Source: Flavobacteriaceae bacterium
GTDB taxonomy: Bacteria; Bacteroidota; Bacteroidia; Flavobacteriales; Flavobacteriaceae
Reading direction: 5' to 3'
Length of the DNA stretch: 64,000 bases
Assembly (NCBI GenBank): GCA_026709415.1
Contig: JAPOSZ010000009.1
Coordinates: forward strand, 1-64,000
The notes below the pieces were generated by a model. The model did not search any database, was not told the origin of the DNA, and worked only from the letters and a program-made list of their open reading frames with translations. Shown here piece after piece: positions 8,614 to 19,146 of this stretch. Each line of letters opens with the position of its first letter. Position 1 is the stretch's first letter. The position numbers and the translations under genes are program-made.

Positions 8614-11600
8614 TTAAAATTGTAATTGTAATCCCACCAAAATCGTTTTTGGCTGTGGAATGATTCCATAGTCTACCCCTTGATTAGCGACTTCGACGCC
8701 CTGATTAAACCCAATCCCAATTTCTGGATCGTATCCCGAATAATCGGTAAAGGTTAGTAAATTTTGCCCTGAAAAATAAATCCTTAAACTTGAAACGAAT
8801 CCATTTCCAAAACGATCCAATGCCCTTTGGGGGATTGAATACCCAATGGCAATGTTTTTTAATCTCAAAAAAGATCCGTCTTCTAGGAACCGGTCGGATG
8901 CCCGACGATTAAAGTTGGGATCTCCCAGAACAGCCCGTGGTATGGTATTGGAAGTTCCTGGCCCGGTCCATCGGTCTAAGGCTACGGTGGTATGATTAGT
9001 AATTTCAGAAAGACCCTCACTCCAATACCTCAGACCGTTATAGATTTCAAGACCGGCCAAACCCTGAAGAAATATTGAAACGTCTATATTTTTATAGTCG
9101 AGCGAAGCCGTAAAGCCGTAGGAAAGATCGGGAACTGGTTTCCCCAATATTTTTCGATCGTCATCATTGATCACCCCATTGTTATCTAGATCTTTAAACC
9201 GAATATCACCTGGGGCTGCATTGGATTGGTTGGCATGAGCCTCCACTTCTGCTTTGTTTTGAAAAATGCCATCGGTCACATGCCCAATAAAACTGTTGAT
9301 GGTTTCTCCTTCTCGGATGACTTGTAGTACAGAGCCATCCCCGTCAGGGAACCTTCCCTCAATGGGAAGACCGATTCCAAGAGATTTTACCGTGTTTTCT
9401 AAAAAGGTAGCATTGGCCCCCAATTCAAGACGGAGATCACCCATATTGGTTCTGTAATTCGCCGTTAATTCCACCCCTTTATTTTCAATATTTCCTGCAT
9501 TGACTAGTGGTAATTCCGTAATGCCCAATGATCCTGGAAGGGGAGCTCGCAAGATGATGTCTTTTGTTTCCTTAATAAAGTACTCAACACTCAGTTGTAA
9601 TTTGTTTTGATACATCGCCAAATCCAATCCAATATTGGTTTGAGTAGAGGTTTCCCATTTCAAGTCTTGATTCGCTAAAGTTGTTTGAGTGACTCCTGTA
9701 GCGACACTATTTCCAAACACATAGTTTGCATAGGTGATCAAGGTGGATTGGAATCCATAAGGGGGTATTTCTTGGTTTCCTAATTCGCCGTACCCTGCTC
9801 TTAATTTTAAGTTATTAACCACCTTACTGTCTTTTAAAAACTTTTCTTCGCTCAACACCCATCCTAAAGAAAAAGATGGAAATACCCCATGTCGATTGTC
9901 TTCAGAAAACCTCGATGAACTGTCCCTTCTAATATTGCCCGTAAATAGGTATTTACCTTGATAGCTATAGTTTATCCGGCCCAGAAGAGACCTGATGGCC
10001 CATTCATCATCAAATCCTGATAATACGATTTCAGCATCTCGACTTGATGTATTAAAGGTTCTGAGGTCATTACCTAATAAGGCACTTGAAAATCCAGAAA
10101 ATCTTGAAAAGATATATTCTTGTTGGGTAAATCCAGCCAATAACGTTAGATTATGGTTTCCAAAGTTTTTATTAAAGGTGAGGGTGTTTTCGATAAGAGA
10201 ACTTAATTCTTCGGTATTATAGTCTCGTAATGTTGGATTGGGCTCTTCAAACCCTTCAGAAAAATAATAGCGGGGTCTATAGATGGAACCGTTGGTAAAT
10301 ACAGCGTCCAAACCAAGGTTAAGTCGATAAGATAGACCATCAAAAAATTCAAATTCGCCATACACGTTTCCTATAATGCGATTGCGTTTGACATAGTGTT
10401 CGGTCAATTCAGCCAGTCCAATCGTGTTCCATCGGCCATACCCATCTCCTTCACTAGGACCATTAAATCCCCCCTCATTTTCATCATTATAAATATCGAT
10501 AGTCGGTGCGTGCTTAATGATGGTTCTAATTTGTGATCGAGCGGCTAGAAAAGGCGCTCTTCGATTCATCGATCGACTAAGGGATAATGATTCCCCAAAC
10601 TGAAACTTTCCTAAATGATAATTTGAATTAACACGCAACGTATAGCGTTCAAATCCCGACCCAACGGTCGTGGCGTCATTTTTATGATATCCGCCAGTAA
10701 CAAAATAATCCGTGTTTTCAGTGCCACCAGAGACTCCTAGATTGTAGTTCTGTACCATCCCTTGTTTAAAGAATGCCTCCTGCCAATCCGATCTATCCAC
10801 GACATAACTTGGATCCAATAGATTGGTTGGTTCGTTATTACTGTCAATTTCCTCCCCAGCATTTTCAAACATTTCAAGGATTAAATCAGCGTAATCTCTT
10901 GCTTTGAGTAATTCTAACGTATTCACACTTTGAAATGAGGTGTAGGCATCAAAAGAAAATACGGGGGCTCCTTTTGATCCTCTTTTGGTTGTAATGATGA
11001 TCACACCATTGGCCCCTCGAACACCATATATTGCGGATGCAGAGGCATCTTTTAAGATGTCGATGGTCTCAATTTCATTTGGATTCAGATTAGCCAATGG
11101 GTTGGATAACTTGCCATTACCACCAGTCAAAGGGATTTCCGAATCGACATTATTGACCACTGGTACCCCATCAATGACATACAAGGGGTCGGAGTTTCCA
11201 ATGGTTCCTTGTCCTCGAATCCGAACACTGACTCCGCCTCCTGGATCACCACTGTCATTGATGATACTAACACCAGATAATTTCCCTTGCAATGCTTGGT
11301 CAAGGCTAGTCAGTGGATTGGCTGATAGTTGGTCTGATGAAATAGAAGAAACGGCTCCAGTAACATCTCTTTTTCTTTGGCTACCGTAACCCATAACCAC
11401 CACATCTTGAAGAGCACCAACTTGGACATCAAGAATAATATTGATGGTGTCCTGTCCATTAACGGCAATTGTTTGGTTTTCAAACCCGAGGTAACTAATG
11501 ATGAGTTGTGAATCGGTGGAAACAGTTATTTGATATTCTCCATCGAAATTGGATACCACCCCATTGTTAACGCCTGATTCAAATATGTTGGCTCCAGATA

Positions 11601-11727
11601 AGGGCAATCCATCTTCCGAAGACGTTACAGTCCCAGAAACCGTTATTCTATCTTGCTGTTGACAGTATAGAATAAGTTGTCCAGAAATAAAAACAAATAA
11701 GATCAACTGGTGTCGTAGTTTATTCAT
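8614..11727 (-). CDS. SusC/RagA-family TonB-linked outer-membrane transporter
   Basis: A 1037-residue TonB-dependent transporter with a signal peptide, then a carboxypeptidase-D-like regulatory domain (VSGTVTSSEDGLPLSGANIFE). A plug domain follows (RDVTGAVSSISSDQL, IRGQGTIG, SDPLYVIDGVP, ASASAIYGVRGANGVIIITTK), then a 22-strand-type barrel ending in the aromatic LVGLQLQF. It imports oligosaccharides captured by the SusD partner, powered by TonB-ExbBD. No N-terminal anti-sigma-interacting STN domain is visible, so sigma/anti-sigma control is not evident. Confidence 0.94.
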   Translation of the reverse strand: MNKLRHQLILFVFISGQLILYCQQQDRITVSGTVTSSEDGLPLSGANIFESGVNNGVVSNFDGEYQITVSTDSQLIISYLGFENQTIAVNGQDTINIILDVQVGALQDVVVMGYGSQRKRDVTGAVSSISSDQLSANPLTSLDQALQGKLSGVSIINDSGDPGGGVSVRIRGQGTIGNSDPLYVIDGVPVVNNVDSEIPLTGGNGKLSNPLANLNPNEIETIDILKDASASAIYGVRGANGVIIITTKRGSKGAPVFSFDAYTSFQSVNTLELLKARDYADLILEMFENAGEEIDSNNEPTNLLDPSYVVDRSDWQEAFFKQGMVQNYNLGVSGGTENTDYFVTGGYHKNDATTVGSGFERYTLRVNSNYHLGKFQFGESLSLSRSMNRRAPFLAARSQIRTIIKHAPTIDIYNDENEGGFNGPSEGDGYGRWNTIGLAELTEHYVKRNRIIGNVYGEFEFFDGLSYRLNLGLDAVFTNGSIYRPRYYFSEGFEEPNPTLRDYNTEELSSLIENTLTFNKNFGNHNLTLLAGFTQQEYIFSRFSGFSSALLGNDLRTFNTSSRDAEIVLSGFDDEWAIRSLLGRINYSYQGKYLFTGNIRRDSSSRFSEDNRHGVFPSFSLGWVLSEEKFLKDSKVVNNLKLRAGYGELGNQEIPPYGFQSTLITYANYVFGNSVATGVTQTTLANQDLKWETSTQTNIGLDLAMYQNKLQLSVEYFIKETKDIILRAPLPGSLGITELPLVNAGNIENKGVELTANYRTNMGDLRLELGANATFLENTVKSLGIGLPIEGRFPDGDGSVLQVIREGETINSFIGHVTDGIFQNKAEVEAHANQSNAAPGDIRFKDLDNNGVINDDDRKILGKPVPDLSYGFTASLDYKNIDVSIFLQGLAGLEIYNGLRYWSEGLSEITNHTTVALDRWTGPGTSNTIPRAVLGDPNFNRRASDRFLEDGSFLRLKNIAIGYSIPQRALDRFGNGFVSSLRIYFSGQNLLTFTDYSGYDPEIGIGFNQGVEVANQGVDYGIIPQPKTILVGLQLQF

Positions 11728-11901
11728 AATAGATATAGTTCAGTCTACATATTGCCCCCCTCTTAACTAGGACGCTATACAATCTTATGGTTTTCATCTA
11801 CCTCTTGCAATTGATATATTCCCTAATATCAGCACTATATTGATATTTTTTTCTTAAAAGATCGTTTTTTAGGGCAATAAAGTAACTATTAAACGAGGAT
11901 T

Positions 11902-13155
11902 TTAGTCACTTGTGGGGGAAGTTGAAAGTTCATTTTTAAATCGCGACCAGAGAGAATTATTATTTGTTCTAGCGTAAATTTCATCGTAATTCTCATGTAA
12001 GATTCCAGCATCAGAGTAATCCCAGTACTTCCAATATACATTTTGTGTTCCCAATTCGTAATCCATTGATTCCCAAACATCTTCTCTGTAGGCATAAAAT
12101 GACCAATGCCAATTTTCTTCATTAAAAATGTCTATTAAATCATTGAGGTAATTTTCGGCTCCTTTGGTCTTTCGATCACATCCAAATTCTGCTGCCCAGA
12201 TTCTATTCGAAGGAATCTTATTTTTTTCTGCCCAATCTTTGACAGGATTCAAAAATTCATGCAGCGATTCTTTATTCATTGTGAAAATTTCACCATCCAA
12301 GTCTGCAATGGGAATCTTACCTGGATATTGATACTTTCCATCATTGATTCTTCTGGTTGTGAAAGAATAGGGCTCATACATATGGAATGAATAAATGATA
12401 TGGGGATCATCAACTGGTTTTAAATACTCAAAGGCCCATGGTGTTGCGTACAATCCTGATGCGACTATAATGGGTGTTTTTTTATCGATTGTTCTAATGG
12501 CTTTGATTAATTGTTGATTAAATGAATTTAAATCCCCAGGTTTTCCAATTCTATCTTGATACCATCTTTGGAATCCTTTATCCCAAAAAGTTCTTTTGTT
12601 GTGAAACCATTCTGGATGGGGTTCATTGATTAAATTGTAACCCACCACATTTGGTTGATCCTTGAGCCTAGTTGCTAAATCTTTCCAAAACTGGATGGCT
12701 TGAGACAAATACCTCTGGTCTGTCCACAGTCGGCCGTCCCGAATACGACCATTCGATTGGGCATACCGAGCTCCTGGTAAACTCAAGGGACTAATAACCA
12801 CCTTCATGTCTAATTGATTCGCTACATCGAGATAGTGTTTTAATTTTTGAAAATCTTTTTCGACTATCCCAGCATAATCATCCGCACTTCCTAACAAAAA
12901 ATCTCTTTGTTCTCCTTCCCATTTTTCATAGGTGAATCGTACCAATCTGATATTGGCTTTGGCTGCGGACTCAAACCATTCTCGAGTAGGCGTTTTATTA
13001 AAGTAATTGGCCCCTTTTTGTTGAGCATCCCAAAAGGAAATTTTTTCGACTTTTTGAGTTTGTTGTATCGATTTTTTTTCTAATCCATGAAATGAAAAAA
13101 TTGTAATCAGAAAAAGAAAAAAGTTACTTACAATCATAGGCGACATGAGTTTCAT
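11902..13155 (-). CDS. GH5-type glycoside hydrolase
   Basis: A 417-residue secreted enzyme with a hydrophobic N-terminus (about residues 7-24). The (beta/alpha)8 barrel motifs fit clan GH-A family 5: NIRLVRFTYEKWEGE in early strands, NLINEPHPEW with the predicted acid/base Glu178, HMYEPYSFT, and IWAAEFGCDRK with the predicted nucleophile Glu323. GH5 covers endoglucanases, mannanases and others, and the subfamily cannot be fixed here. It sits 174 nt upstream of susC on the same strand and is probably part of the same utilization locus. Confidence 0.78.
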   Translation of the reverse strand: MKLMSPMIVSNFFLFLITIFSFHGLEKKSIQQTQKVEKISFWDAQQKGANYFNKTPTREWFESAAKANIRLVRFTYEKWEGEQRDFLLGSADDYAGIVEKDFQKLKHYLDVANQLDMKVVISPLSLPGARYAQSNGRIRDGRLWTDQRYLSQAIQFWKDLATRLKDQPNVVGYNLINEPHPEWFHNKRTFWDKGFQRWYQDRIGKPGDLNSFNQQLIKAIRTIDKKTPIIVASGLYATPWAFEYLKPVDDPHIIYSFHMYEPYSFTTRRINDGKYQYPGKIPIADLDGEIFTMNKESLHEFLNPVKDWAEKNKIPSNRIWAAEFGCDRKTKGAENYLNDLIDIFNEENWHWSFYAYREDVWESMDYELGTQNVYWKYWDYSDAGILHENYDEIYARTNNNSLWSRFKNELSTSPTSD

Positions 13156-13381
13156 TGATTACAAGAGATCGTCGGTCATCGATTAGTTCTAGAAACGTGT
13201 GTTGAGGAACTTGAGGTGTTCATACAAATCCGACATCTATGTATCAATCATTGTGAGGCAAACTAAATCCAATAGTAAATCCATTCACCAAGTTTTGATT
13301 AAAAATCAACTTGAGTCAAACTTGGGCAAGGATATTTTCTGAAAAAATGACAGTTCCACATAAATAGTGGGAGTCTATCAT

Positions 13382-13810
13382 TTAATTGCATTTACCTTCT
13401 GCTCGATACATATTACTCTTTTGATATGTCACAAAGTAACTTATTCCATCCTTGAAATAAAAAGCCATCCGATTAACCTTTCCCAAAATATTTACAAATA
13501 CGCCTTCCAAAGTTAGTTCTTCCAATCGATGTGAAGCACAATCATCAATAACTTTGACTATATCATCAAAAGAACGGTTTATCCACCTAAAGGCTTCTTC
13601 TTGTTTTATGTCATTGACATAACCAACTTTTAAGTTGAATTCAATGGTATCATAACCTATAAAATTTCCTTGAGCTATATATCTGTTATTGCCCATTTTA
13701 TCGGTGAGTGAACTTTCAACGTTTTCAAAGCCACTAACTTTGAAGCCGCTTTGGCTAAACAGAAGGCCTGTAAAGCACACACACCATGAAGTCACTAGCA
13801 ATTTTTTCAT
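13382..13810 (-). CDS. Small secreted protein of unknown function
   Basis: A 142-residue protein with a signal peptide (MKKLLVTSWCVCFTGLLFSQ). The mature part is about 120 residues and shows no motif I recognise. It lies alone between the glycan locus and clpX on the minus strand, about 225 nt from its nearest neighbour upstream. It is probably real because it has a clean ATG, a signal peptide and typical composition. Confidence 0.55.
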   Translation of the reverse strand: MKKLLVTSWCVCFTGLLFSQSGFKVSGFENVESSLTDKMGNNRYIAQGNFIGYDTIEFNLKVGYVNDIKQEEAFRWINRSFDDIVKVIDDCASHRLEELTLEGVFVNILGKVNRMAFYFKDGISYFVTYQKSNMYRAEGKCN

Positions 13811-14114
13811 CTAAGTTTTTGTTTTTAGTATACGAGTTTATTTATAAAATTGAAAATTCTATTCAACAGTGTTTTAGACCTCCATCGGGTATATAGTTCA
13901 CAAATAAAAAGATGGTTTCTTGACTCTAAAAAGTCATTGAAAACGCAAATTGGGGTTCAATTTATATTGTCTTACAAGTTCTTTGTGATTTTCTAAATAT
14001 CATTGAATTCAGAATCTAAAAAACGGCTTTAAATAGCGGCATAATTTTTCACAAAATAACAAAGGAATCTTCGAAGAGAACAGATATTCGATGGTTATTC
14101 ATGAGGTTGAACCA
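13811..14114. other. Gene-less stretch downstream of clpX
   Basis: This 304-nt gap between the clpX stop and the start of the small secreted protein contains dispersed repeat copy B. I see no RNA gene and no convincing terminator in the rest. Confidence 0.5.
13902..13949. repeat. Dispersed 48-bp repeat, copy B
   Basis: The most diverged of three copies, matching the others at about 36-37 of 48 positions. The best conserved part is AAAAGTCATTGAAAAC, shared with the copy at 13-60. It lies about 165 nt past the clpX stop codon on the minus strand. Confidence 0.45.
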
Positions 14115-15341
14115 TTATGAGGCTACTTTAAATCCTGTGGTTTTGGTTTTTGACAATTGACTAGTGACGTACTGTTTGGTGACCACAAACTCTTTTGTGT
14201 TAAATTCCGGTAATTCAAACATAGCATCTGTTAATACCACTTCACAAATGGAACGAAGTCCCCGAGCTCCCAAGTTATCCTGAATGGTCTTATCCACTAT
14301 CGCATCCAAAGCTCCATCGGTGAATCTTAATTTCACACCATCGAATGAAAAAATTGATTTGTACTGATCGATAATCGCATTTTTTGGTTTGGTCAAAATT
14401 TCAATTAAAGCATCTCTATCCAATGACTTGAGATAGGTCACCATCGGGAGTCTTCCAACAATTTCTGGAATCAAACCATACTCTCTAACATCACGAGGGA
14501 TAATGTATTCAAGCAACTTTTCTTCGCTAACATTGTCTTGTTTTGACGATTTTTTGTATCCAATGGATTGTAAATTCAATCTTCTAGAAATAATTTTTTC
14601 AATACCATCAAATGCCCCCCCTGTAATAAATAGGATGTTGGTCGTATCGACTTCAACAAATTTTTGTTCGGGATGTTTTCGACCGCCTTTAGGTGGAACA
14701 TTCACCACCGATCCTTCTAAAAGTTTTAAAAGACCTTGTTGTACTCCTTCTCCAGAAACATCACGTGTAATGGATGGATTTCCTGATTTTCGAGCGATTT
14801 TATCGATTTCATCAATGAAAACGATGCCCCTTTGGGCTTTTTCAACACTATAATCTGCGGCTTGTAATAGTCGAGATAAAATACTTTCTACATCTTCTCC
14901 TACATATCCCGCTTCAGTCAAAACGGTTGCATCGACAATGGCTATAGGAACTTTTAGAAGTTTGGCAATCGTCTGGGCCATCAAGGTTTTACCGGTTCCT
15001 GTTGGTCCAACCAATAAGATATTACTCTTTTGAATGACAACATTGTTTTTCGTTTTTCTTTTCAGTCGTTTGAAATGATTGTATACGGCGACAGCCAATA
15101 CTTTTTTTGCTCTTTCTTGACCAATGACATAACGATCTAAATAAGCTTTTATTTCTCTGGGTGTGTTGAGTTGGAATTCTAATAATTCTTTTTGCTTTGG
15201 AGATAGTTCATCTTGTACAATATTTTTTGCTTGAATGACACACTTTTCACAGATATGTGCTGATTGTCCTTCAATAAGCAACTTCACTTGCGATTTACTC
15301 CTCCCGCAAAAAGAACAACTAATGGATTGATTTTTGGCCAT
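14115..15341 (-). CDS. clpX: ATP-dependent Clp protease ATP-binding subunit ClpX
   Basis: A 408-residue hexameric AAA+ unfoldase that feeds substrates to ClpP in the cytoplasm. It has an N-terminal C4 zinc finger (Cys9, Cys12, Cys31, Cys34), Walker A GPTGTGKT at 112-119, Walker B VFIDEID at 174-180, the substrate loop GYVGED, sensor-2 GARGLRS, and a C-terminal D2 domain. It starts 6 nt after clpP and is co-transcribed with it and tig. All catalytic residues look intact, in contrast to the degenerate ClpX-like gene at 24664-25801. Confidence 0.97.
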   Translation of the reverse strand: MAKNQSISCSFCGRSKSQVKLLIEGQSAHICEKCVIQAKNIVQDELSPKQKELLEFQLNTPREIKAYLDRYVIGQERAKKVLAVAVYNHFKRLKRKTKNNVVIQKSNILLVGPTGTGKTLMAQTIAKLLKVPIAIVDATVLTEAGYVGEDVESILSRLLQAADYSVEKAQRGIVFIDEIDKIARKSGNPSITRDVSGEGVQQGLLKLLEGSVVNVPPKGGRKHPEQKFVEVDTTNILFITGGAFDGIEKIISRRLNLQSIGYKKSSKQDNVSEEKLLEYIIPRDVREYGLIPEIVGRLPMVTYLKSLDRDALIEILTKPKNAIIDQYKSIFSFDGVKLRFTDGALDAIVDKTIQDNLGARGLRSICEVVLTDAMFELPEFNTKEFVVTKQYVTSQLSKTKTTGFKVAS

Positions 15342-15347
15342 GATTTA

Positions 15348-16010
15348 TCAATTAGCACTGTTTAAAACTTCATCCACCATTCCATAGGATTGAGCCTCTT
15401 GAGCCTTTAACCAATAATCTCTATCGCTATCTTCGGCTACCTTTTCGACAGGTTGTCCTGTGTGTTTAGCAATTATATGATATAATTCATCTTTTAGTTT
15501 CAAAATTTCCCTGGCTGTAATTTCAATATCTGAAGCTTGGCCTTGAACCCCTCCCAATGGTTGATGAATCATCACTCTCGCATGAGGTAAAACCGATCGT
15601 TTACCTTTGGCTCCCGCACATAATAAAATAGCGGCCATGGAAGCAGCCATCCCAGTACAAATGGTAGCAACATCAGGACTGACATATTGCATGGTATCAT
15701 AAATTCCTAAACCTGAATAAACTGACCCACCAGGAGAATTGATATACAATTGGATGTCTCTCGAAGAATCCACACTCTGCAAAAAAAGCAATTGAGCTTG
15801 CACGACATTGGCCACGGCATCATCGATTGCTTGTCCTAAAAACATAATTCGATCCATCATTAACCGAGAAAACACATCCATCTGAGCCACATTCAACTGC
15901 CTTTCTTCAATGATGTATGGCGTCATGTTTTGGATGATTTTATCATAATACATGGCATTGACATGATGATGCTTTAGAGCGTATTTTTTAAATTCCTTTT
16001 TGTAATTCAT
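15348..16010 (-). CDS. clpP: ATP-dependent Clp protease proteolytic subunit ClpP
   Basis: A 220-residue serine protease forming the tetradecameric barrel that works with ClpX. Catalytic Ser124 lies in GMAASMAA and His149 in MIHQPLGG. The Asp is in the DRDYWL region near residue 197. The N-terminal extension before the core is slightly long but normal for the Bacteroidota. It lies 50 nt downstream of tig and 6 nt upstream of clpX. Confidence 0.97.
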   Translation of the reverse strand: MNYKKEFKKYALKHHHVNAMYYDKIIQNMTPYIIEERQLNVAQMDVFSRLMMDRIMFLGQAIDDAVANVVQAQLLFLQSVDSSRDIQLYINSPGGSVYSGLGIYDTMQYVSPDVATICTGMAASMAAILLCAGAKGKRSVLPHARVMIHQPLGGVQGQASDIEITAREILKLKDELYHIIAKHTGQPVEKVAEDSDRDYWLKAQEAQSYGMVDEVLNSAN

Positions 16011-16060
16011 AAAAATGCATTATTCCATTGATTGCCATTCTTTTATAACATTGGCTCGGT

Positions 16061-17374
16061 TCAAGATGCTTTTTGTTCCTTTTCTTTGAACTGATATTTT
16101 TCTGATAAATGATTGAAGATAGTAATTTCTAATACAAATTTATTTGTTCTGTATTGAATTTCATCTCTATTATATTCAATCCAATTTTCTGCAGCTTGCT
16201 GATTGTCTGCATTGAGTCTAAAAAAATCAAAACCTTGTAAAACTGATACCTGATACAAGCTTTGATAATAGGCGTTTTTTTGCACTTCCCGATCAATTTT
16301 TAATCTTTCTTGATCAAAAATCTTTTGTTCGATGATTTGCTCTGCATACTTTTTACATTCCCTTTCTTGGAGTTGCTGAAATTGTTCTTGGGTATAGGAT
16401 TTTTTGATGTCCTCTTCGATGTTCAAAAACTTAAAAATCTGTTTCTCATCTAAAGAAAAGAGTTTCTGTTCTATCAAATGATCTATTATCTCTCTATAGA
16501 ATCGGCGATCATCCGATTTTGAGAACCTTTTTTGCAACTCTTCTTTGAATAACTCCTTGTAATTTTCGTCGGTAAGGTCATCCATATGTGGAAATTCTTT
16601 TTTGACTAAATGGTGATTGAATTCTGGATAAACAATCAAATCAATTTCAGATAATTCGACTTCTTGTGACTCTGTTAATTGATTATTATAACTTTCATTC
16701 CAGTCTTTAAAATCATCGCCTAGAATCTTTTTAATAGCTAGAATGAATTTATCTCCCACTTGATATTGCTTGACGGTTTCTAATTGCTCGGAATCTTTGA
16801 GAAGTTCAGATGAGAATTTTAACGGTTTTTGCACCTTTTTTCCATTTTTATCTATGGCTAAAAAACTGTAATTCTTTTCATCTGCTTTTTGATCTTTTTC
16901 ATTTGGGAGGAATTGACGGTATTTGGTCCTCATCCAATCGATTTCTTGATCGAGCATCTGAGGAGTGACAATCTTCTTCGATTTAACTAGCTTCTTAAGC
17001 GTTTCAAGATTCAATTCAAATTGAGGTTGAAAATAAACTAGTAGTTCAGTTTTTACATGGGGGACAGAATCATTTTCCGGATATTTGATGTCTCCATTTG
17101 AAAATATTGGTCCCAATAATGGCTTACGATTAATACTTTTTTGATACTCCTTGAATAATTCATCAACTTTTTCGACAATCACCTCTTGAAAAAACCTAGG
17201 TTTGATTTTTTTGATCATCATTTGAGGTAATTTCCCTTGGCGAAAGCCTGGTAAATTGGCTTTCTGTGCGTAAGATTTAATTTTTTGTTTTAATTCTTGT
17301 GCATAATCACTATCTTGAAATTTGGCTATGAATTTGACCACATCATCGGTAATATTTTCAGTGGAATACTCCAT
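16061..17374 (-). CDS. tig: Trigger factor
   Basis: A 437-residue ribosome-associated chaperone. The N-terminal ribosome-binding signature is present (NLPGFRQGKLPQMMIKK, the GFRxGK loop). A weak FKBP-like middle region and a long charged helical C-terminal domain follow. The PPIase domain is poorly conserved, as is usual in Bacteroidota trigger factors. It is the first gene of the tig-clpP-clpX run, linking nascent-chain folding with proteolysis. Confidence 0.92.
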   Translation of the reverse strand: MEYSTENITDDVVKFIAKFQDSDYAQELKQKIKSYAQKANLPGFRQGKLPQMMIKKIKPRFFQEVIVEKVDELFKEYQKSINRKPLLGPIFSNGDIKYPENDSVPHVKTELLVYFQPQFELNLETLKKLVKSKKIVTPQMLDQEIDWMRTKYRQFLPNEKDQKADEKNYSFLAIDKNGKKVQKPLKFSSELLKDSEQLETVKQYQVGDKFILAIKKILGDDFKDWNESYNNQLTESQEVELSEIDLIVYPEFNHHLVKKEFPHMDDLTDENYKELFKEELQKRFSKSDDRRFYREIIDHLIEQKLFSLDEKQIFKFLNIEEDIKKSYTQEQFQQLQERECKKYAEQIIEQKIFDQERLKIDREVQKNAYYQSLYQVSVLQGFDFFRLNADNQQAAENWIEYNRDEIQYRTNKFVLEITIFNHLSEKYQFKEKEQKAS

Positions 17375-17700
17375 CTACAAATTTGTACAAATATAATCCC
17401 CGCTTGTTGGAAATATTAGCTTTGTTTACGATTTGTTCAAGCACCCAAAATCCATGCCATTGATTCAATTTTTAGCGATTAATTCCATTCGATTCAAATG
17501 ATTCTACTTCATTTTTGGAGTGCTTCAGTTTAGGGATTAGCACAAAGGGGAGCATGTATATACCGATTGTAATTGTTTAGCCTTTTGGTGTTTAATTTCC
17601 TATCTTGGGAAAGCATACAAGAACTGTAAATCAATCCTTCTTCGGTTGGTATAACTAGATAGGCCATCATCAAAATCGATTTTGTGATTTACATGCTAAA
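17375..17700. other. Gene-less stretch between susD2 and tig
   Basis: A 326-nt gap that should hold the tig promoter and the 3' end of the second SusCD transcript. CAAAATCGATTTTG at 17671-17684 is a perfect palindrome close to the susD stop. A TATATTTG box reads on the minus strand at 17388-17395, but it is very close to the tig start and lacks a matching -33 element. Confidence 0.4.
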
Positions 17701-19146
17701 CTACCCACCCGTGGTATAAATTTCAGCGCCCCAAGTTTGGAGGTTTCGAGCTGGTACTGGAAAATGTAAAAACTGCTTCAAACCCAAATCATCTGTTCTT
17801 CGACGGTCAAAAAATCCATTGGCAATGGCATCAATGGTTTCTAAATAGCGCTCGTAAAATAACTTGTCTAATAAATCTGGGTCTGTGGCTTTTGCTGGTT
17901 CTTTTTTTCCTTTCACGACACGCGTTTGGTTGATGATGGATGCCGCTTGTTCGATATCGATTCCCAATCGAATGTGTGCTTCGGCTTTGAACAACCGAGC
18001 TTCTGTAGACTTATACAAAGGCATCGGACCGATACCCCCTGCCAATCGAAAAGATTCATGTTCATTGAATTTCCAGGTTGAAAAAAAATAAAGGCCTCGA
18101 TTGGCTCGAAAAGGGGCCGCACCGGCATAGCGATACATATGATCTTTAGAAGATCCCCATCGGGCATCCAATGTGGGGATGATGTTTTGGTCAGAAGGAT
18201 AACCATTTTCAGGATAGGGATAGGGGCTTTGGGGATTGACCATGTGCACTATCTTTTGATCCACACGGACTAAATCAGGATTATGACTTCTCAAGTGAGC
18301 ATTATACCATCGATCCCCATTTCCTAAAGCGATGAAATCAAAATCCAAATTCCCATCATTTATTTTTTCAAGCACTTGATGCCAATCAATGGCGTTTGTT
18401 TCCGCTACCGTTCGAGCCGAGTGAACCATCATCTTCGCATAATACCCATTGATGAGTTTAATCAATTGCTCTTTGTTGATAGTGATGCCATTAAAACCAT
18501 TGATTTGAATGGATTTAGTTTTTTTGGCATAGTCCAAGGCTGTATCAAAATCCTTCAGAGCATGATCAATAACTTGGGTATAGGGCACAAAATCTTCATA
18601 AGTCAAAGTCTCTAAATCGGTGTTTTCATCATAAATCAAAGCTTGATCAAAAAGCAATCCCAGATAGCCAAAACCCAAAGCTCTCAGAAAAAAAGCATAA
18701 GCATTATACTGGTTGATGGTTTCTTGATCTATTTTTAAAGTGCTGACCGCTTTTATAATATCATTGGCACTGGTTACACATGAATACAATCCGTTATAGG
18801 GAATTTCTAAAAATTCGGGATAAGCTGCCGTTACCGAATTATCAATGGGGAAATGAGCCCCCAATCCATAAGGCTCTTTGACCGTTCCAACTTCTCGCAT
18901 GCCATGAAACCCCCATGAAGAAGTCCCTACATCTGCGGCAACTAAAAAAGTGAGTAGGGGTTCCGGTTTAAATAAGGCATTGAACCATTGGTATGCCGCA
19001 CCATCCAAAGTGCTTCGATAATCATCTGGCGTTAAAAGCACTTGTTCTTTGATGGGTTGAGCTAAATTTTCAACCTCTAAAGAATCACATGAAAAAACGC
19101 ATAAAAGGAAAATGATACAAATTTTGTTTATCACAGTGCCAAACAT
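17701..19146 (-). CDS. SusD/RagB-family lipoprotein (second SusCD pair)
   Basis: A 481-residue lipoprotein with signal IIFLLCVFSC, which puts the lipidated Cys at about residue 20. The body has a SusD-like helical plan: AYAFFLRALGFGYLGLLFDQ, LFKAEAHIRLG and a C-terminal LHFPVPARNLQ. The ATG overlaps the susC stop by one base (TAATG), so translation is coupled. No glycosidase is next to it, so its ligand is unknown. The family also includes protein- and peptide-binding members. Confidence 0.85.
   Translation of the reverse strand: MFGTVINKICIIFLLCVFSCDSLEVENLAQPIKEQVLLTPDDYRSTLDGAAYQWFNALFKPEPLLTFLVAADVGTSSWGFHGMREVGTVKEPYGLGAHFPIDNSVTAAYPEFLEIPYNGLYSCVTSANDIIKAVSTLKIDQETINQYNAYAFFLRALGFGYLGLLFDQALIYDENTDLETLTYEDFVPYTQVIDHALKDFDTALDYAKKTKSIQINGFNGITINKEQLIKLINGYYAKMMVHSARTVAETNAIDWHQVLEKINDGNLDFDFIALGNGDRWYNAHLRSHNPDLVRVDQKIVHMVNPQSPYPYPENGYPSDQNIIPTLDARWGSSKDHMYRYAGAAPFRANRGLYFFSTWKFNEHESFRLAGGIGPMPLYKSTEARLFKAEAHIRLGIDIEQAASIINQTRVVKGKKEPAKATDPDLLDKLFYERYLETIDAIANGFFDRRRTDDLGLKQFLHFPVPARNLQTWGAEIYTTGG

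Noticed and set aside
10985..11389. 134-codon plus-strand ORF inside susC
   Set aside because: It lies antisense within the well-conserved plug domain of the SusC gene and has no recognisable features.
14503..14853. 116-codon plus-strand ORF inside clpX
   Set aside because: An antisense shadow of a conserved AAA+ coding region.
17388..17395. TATATTTG box as tig promoter
   Set aside because: It would start transcription only about 9 nt before the ATG and has no -33 partner, so it was mentioned but not called as a promoter.
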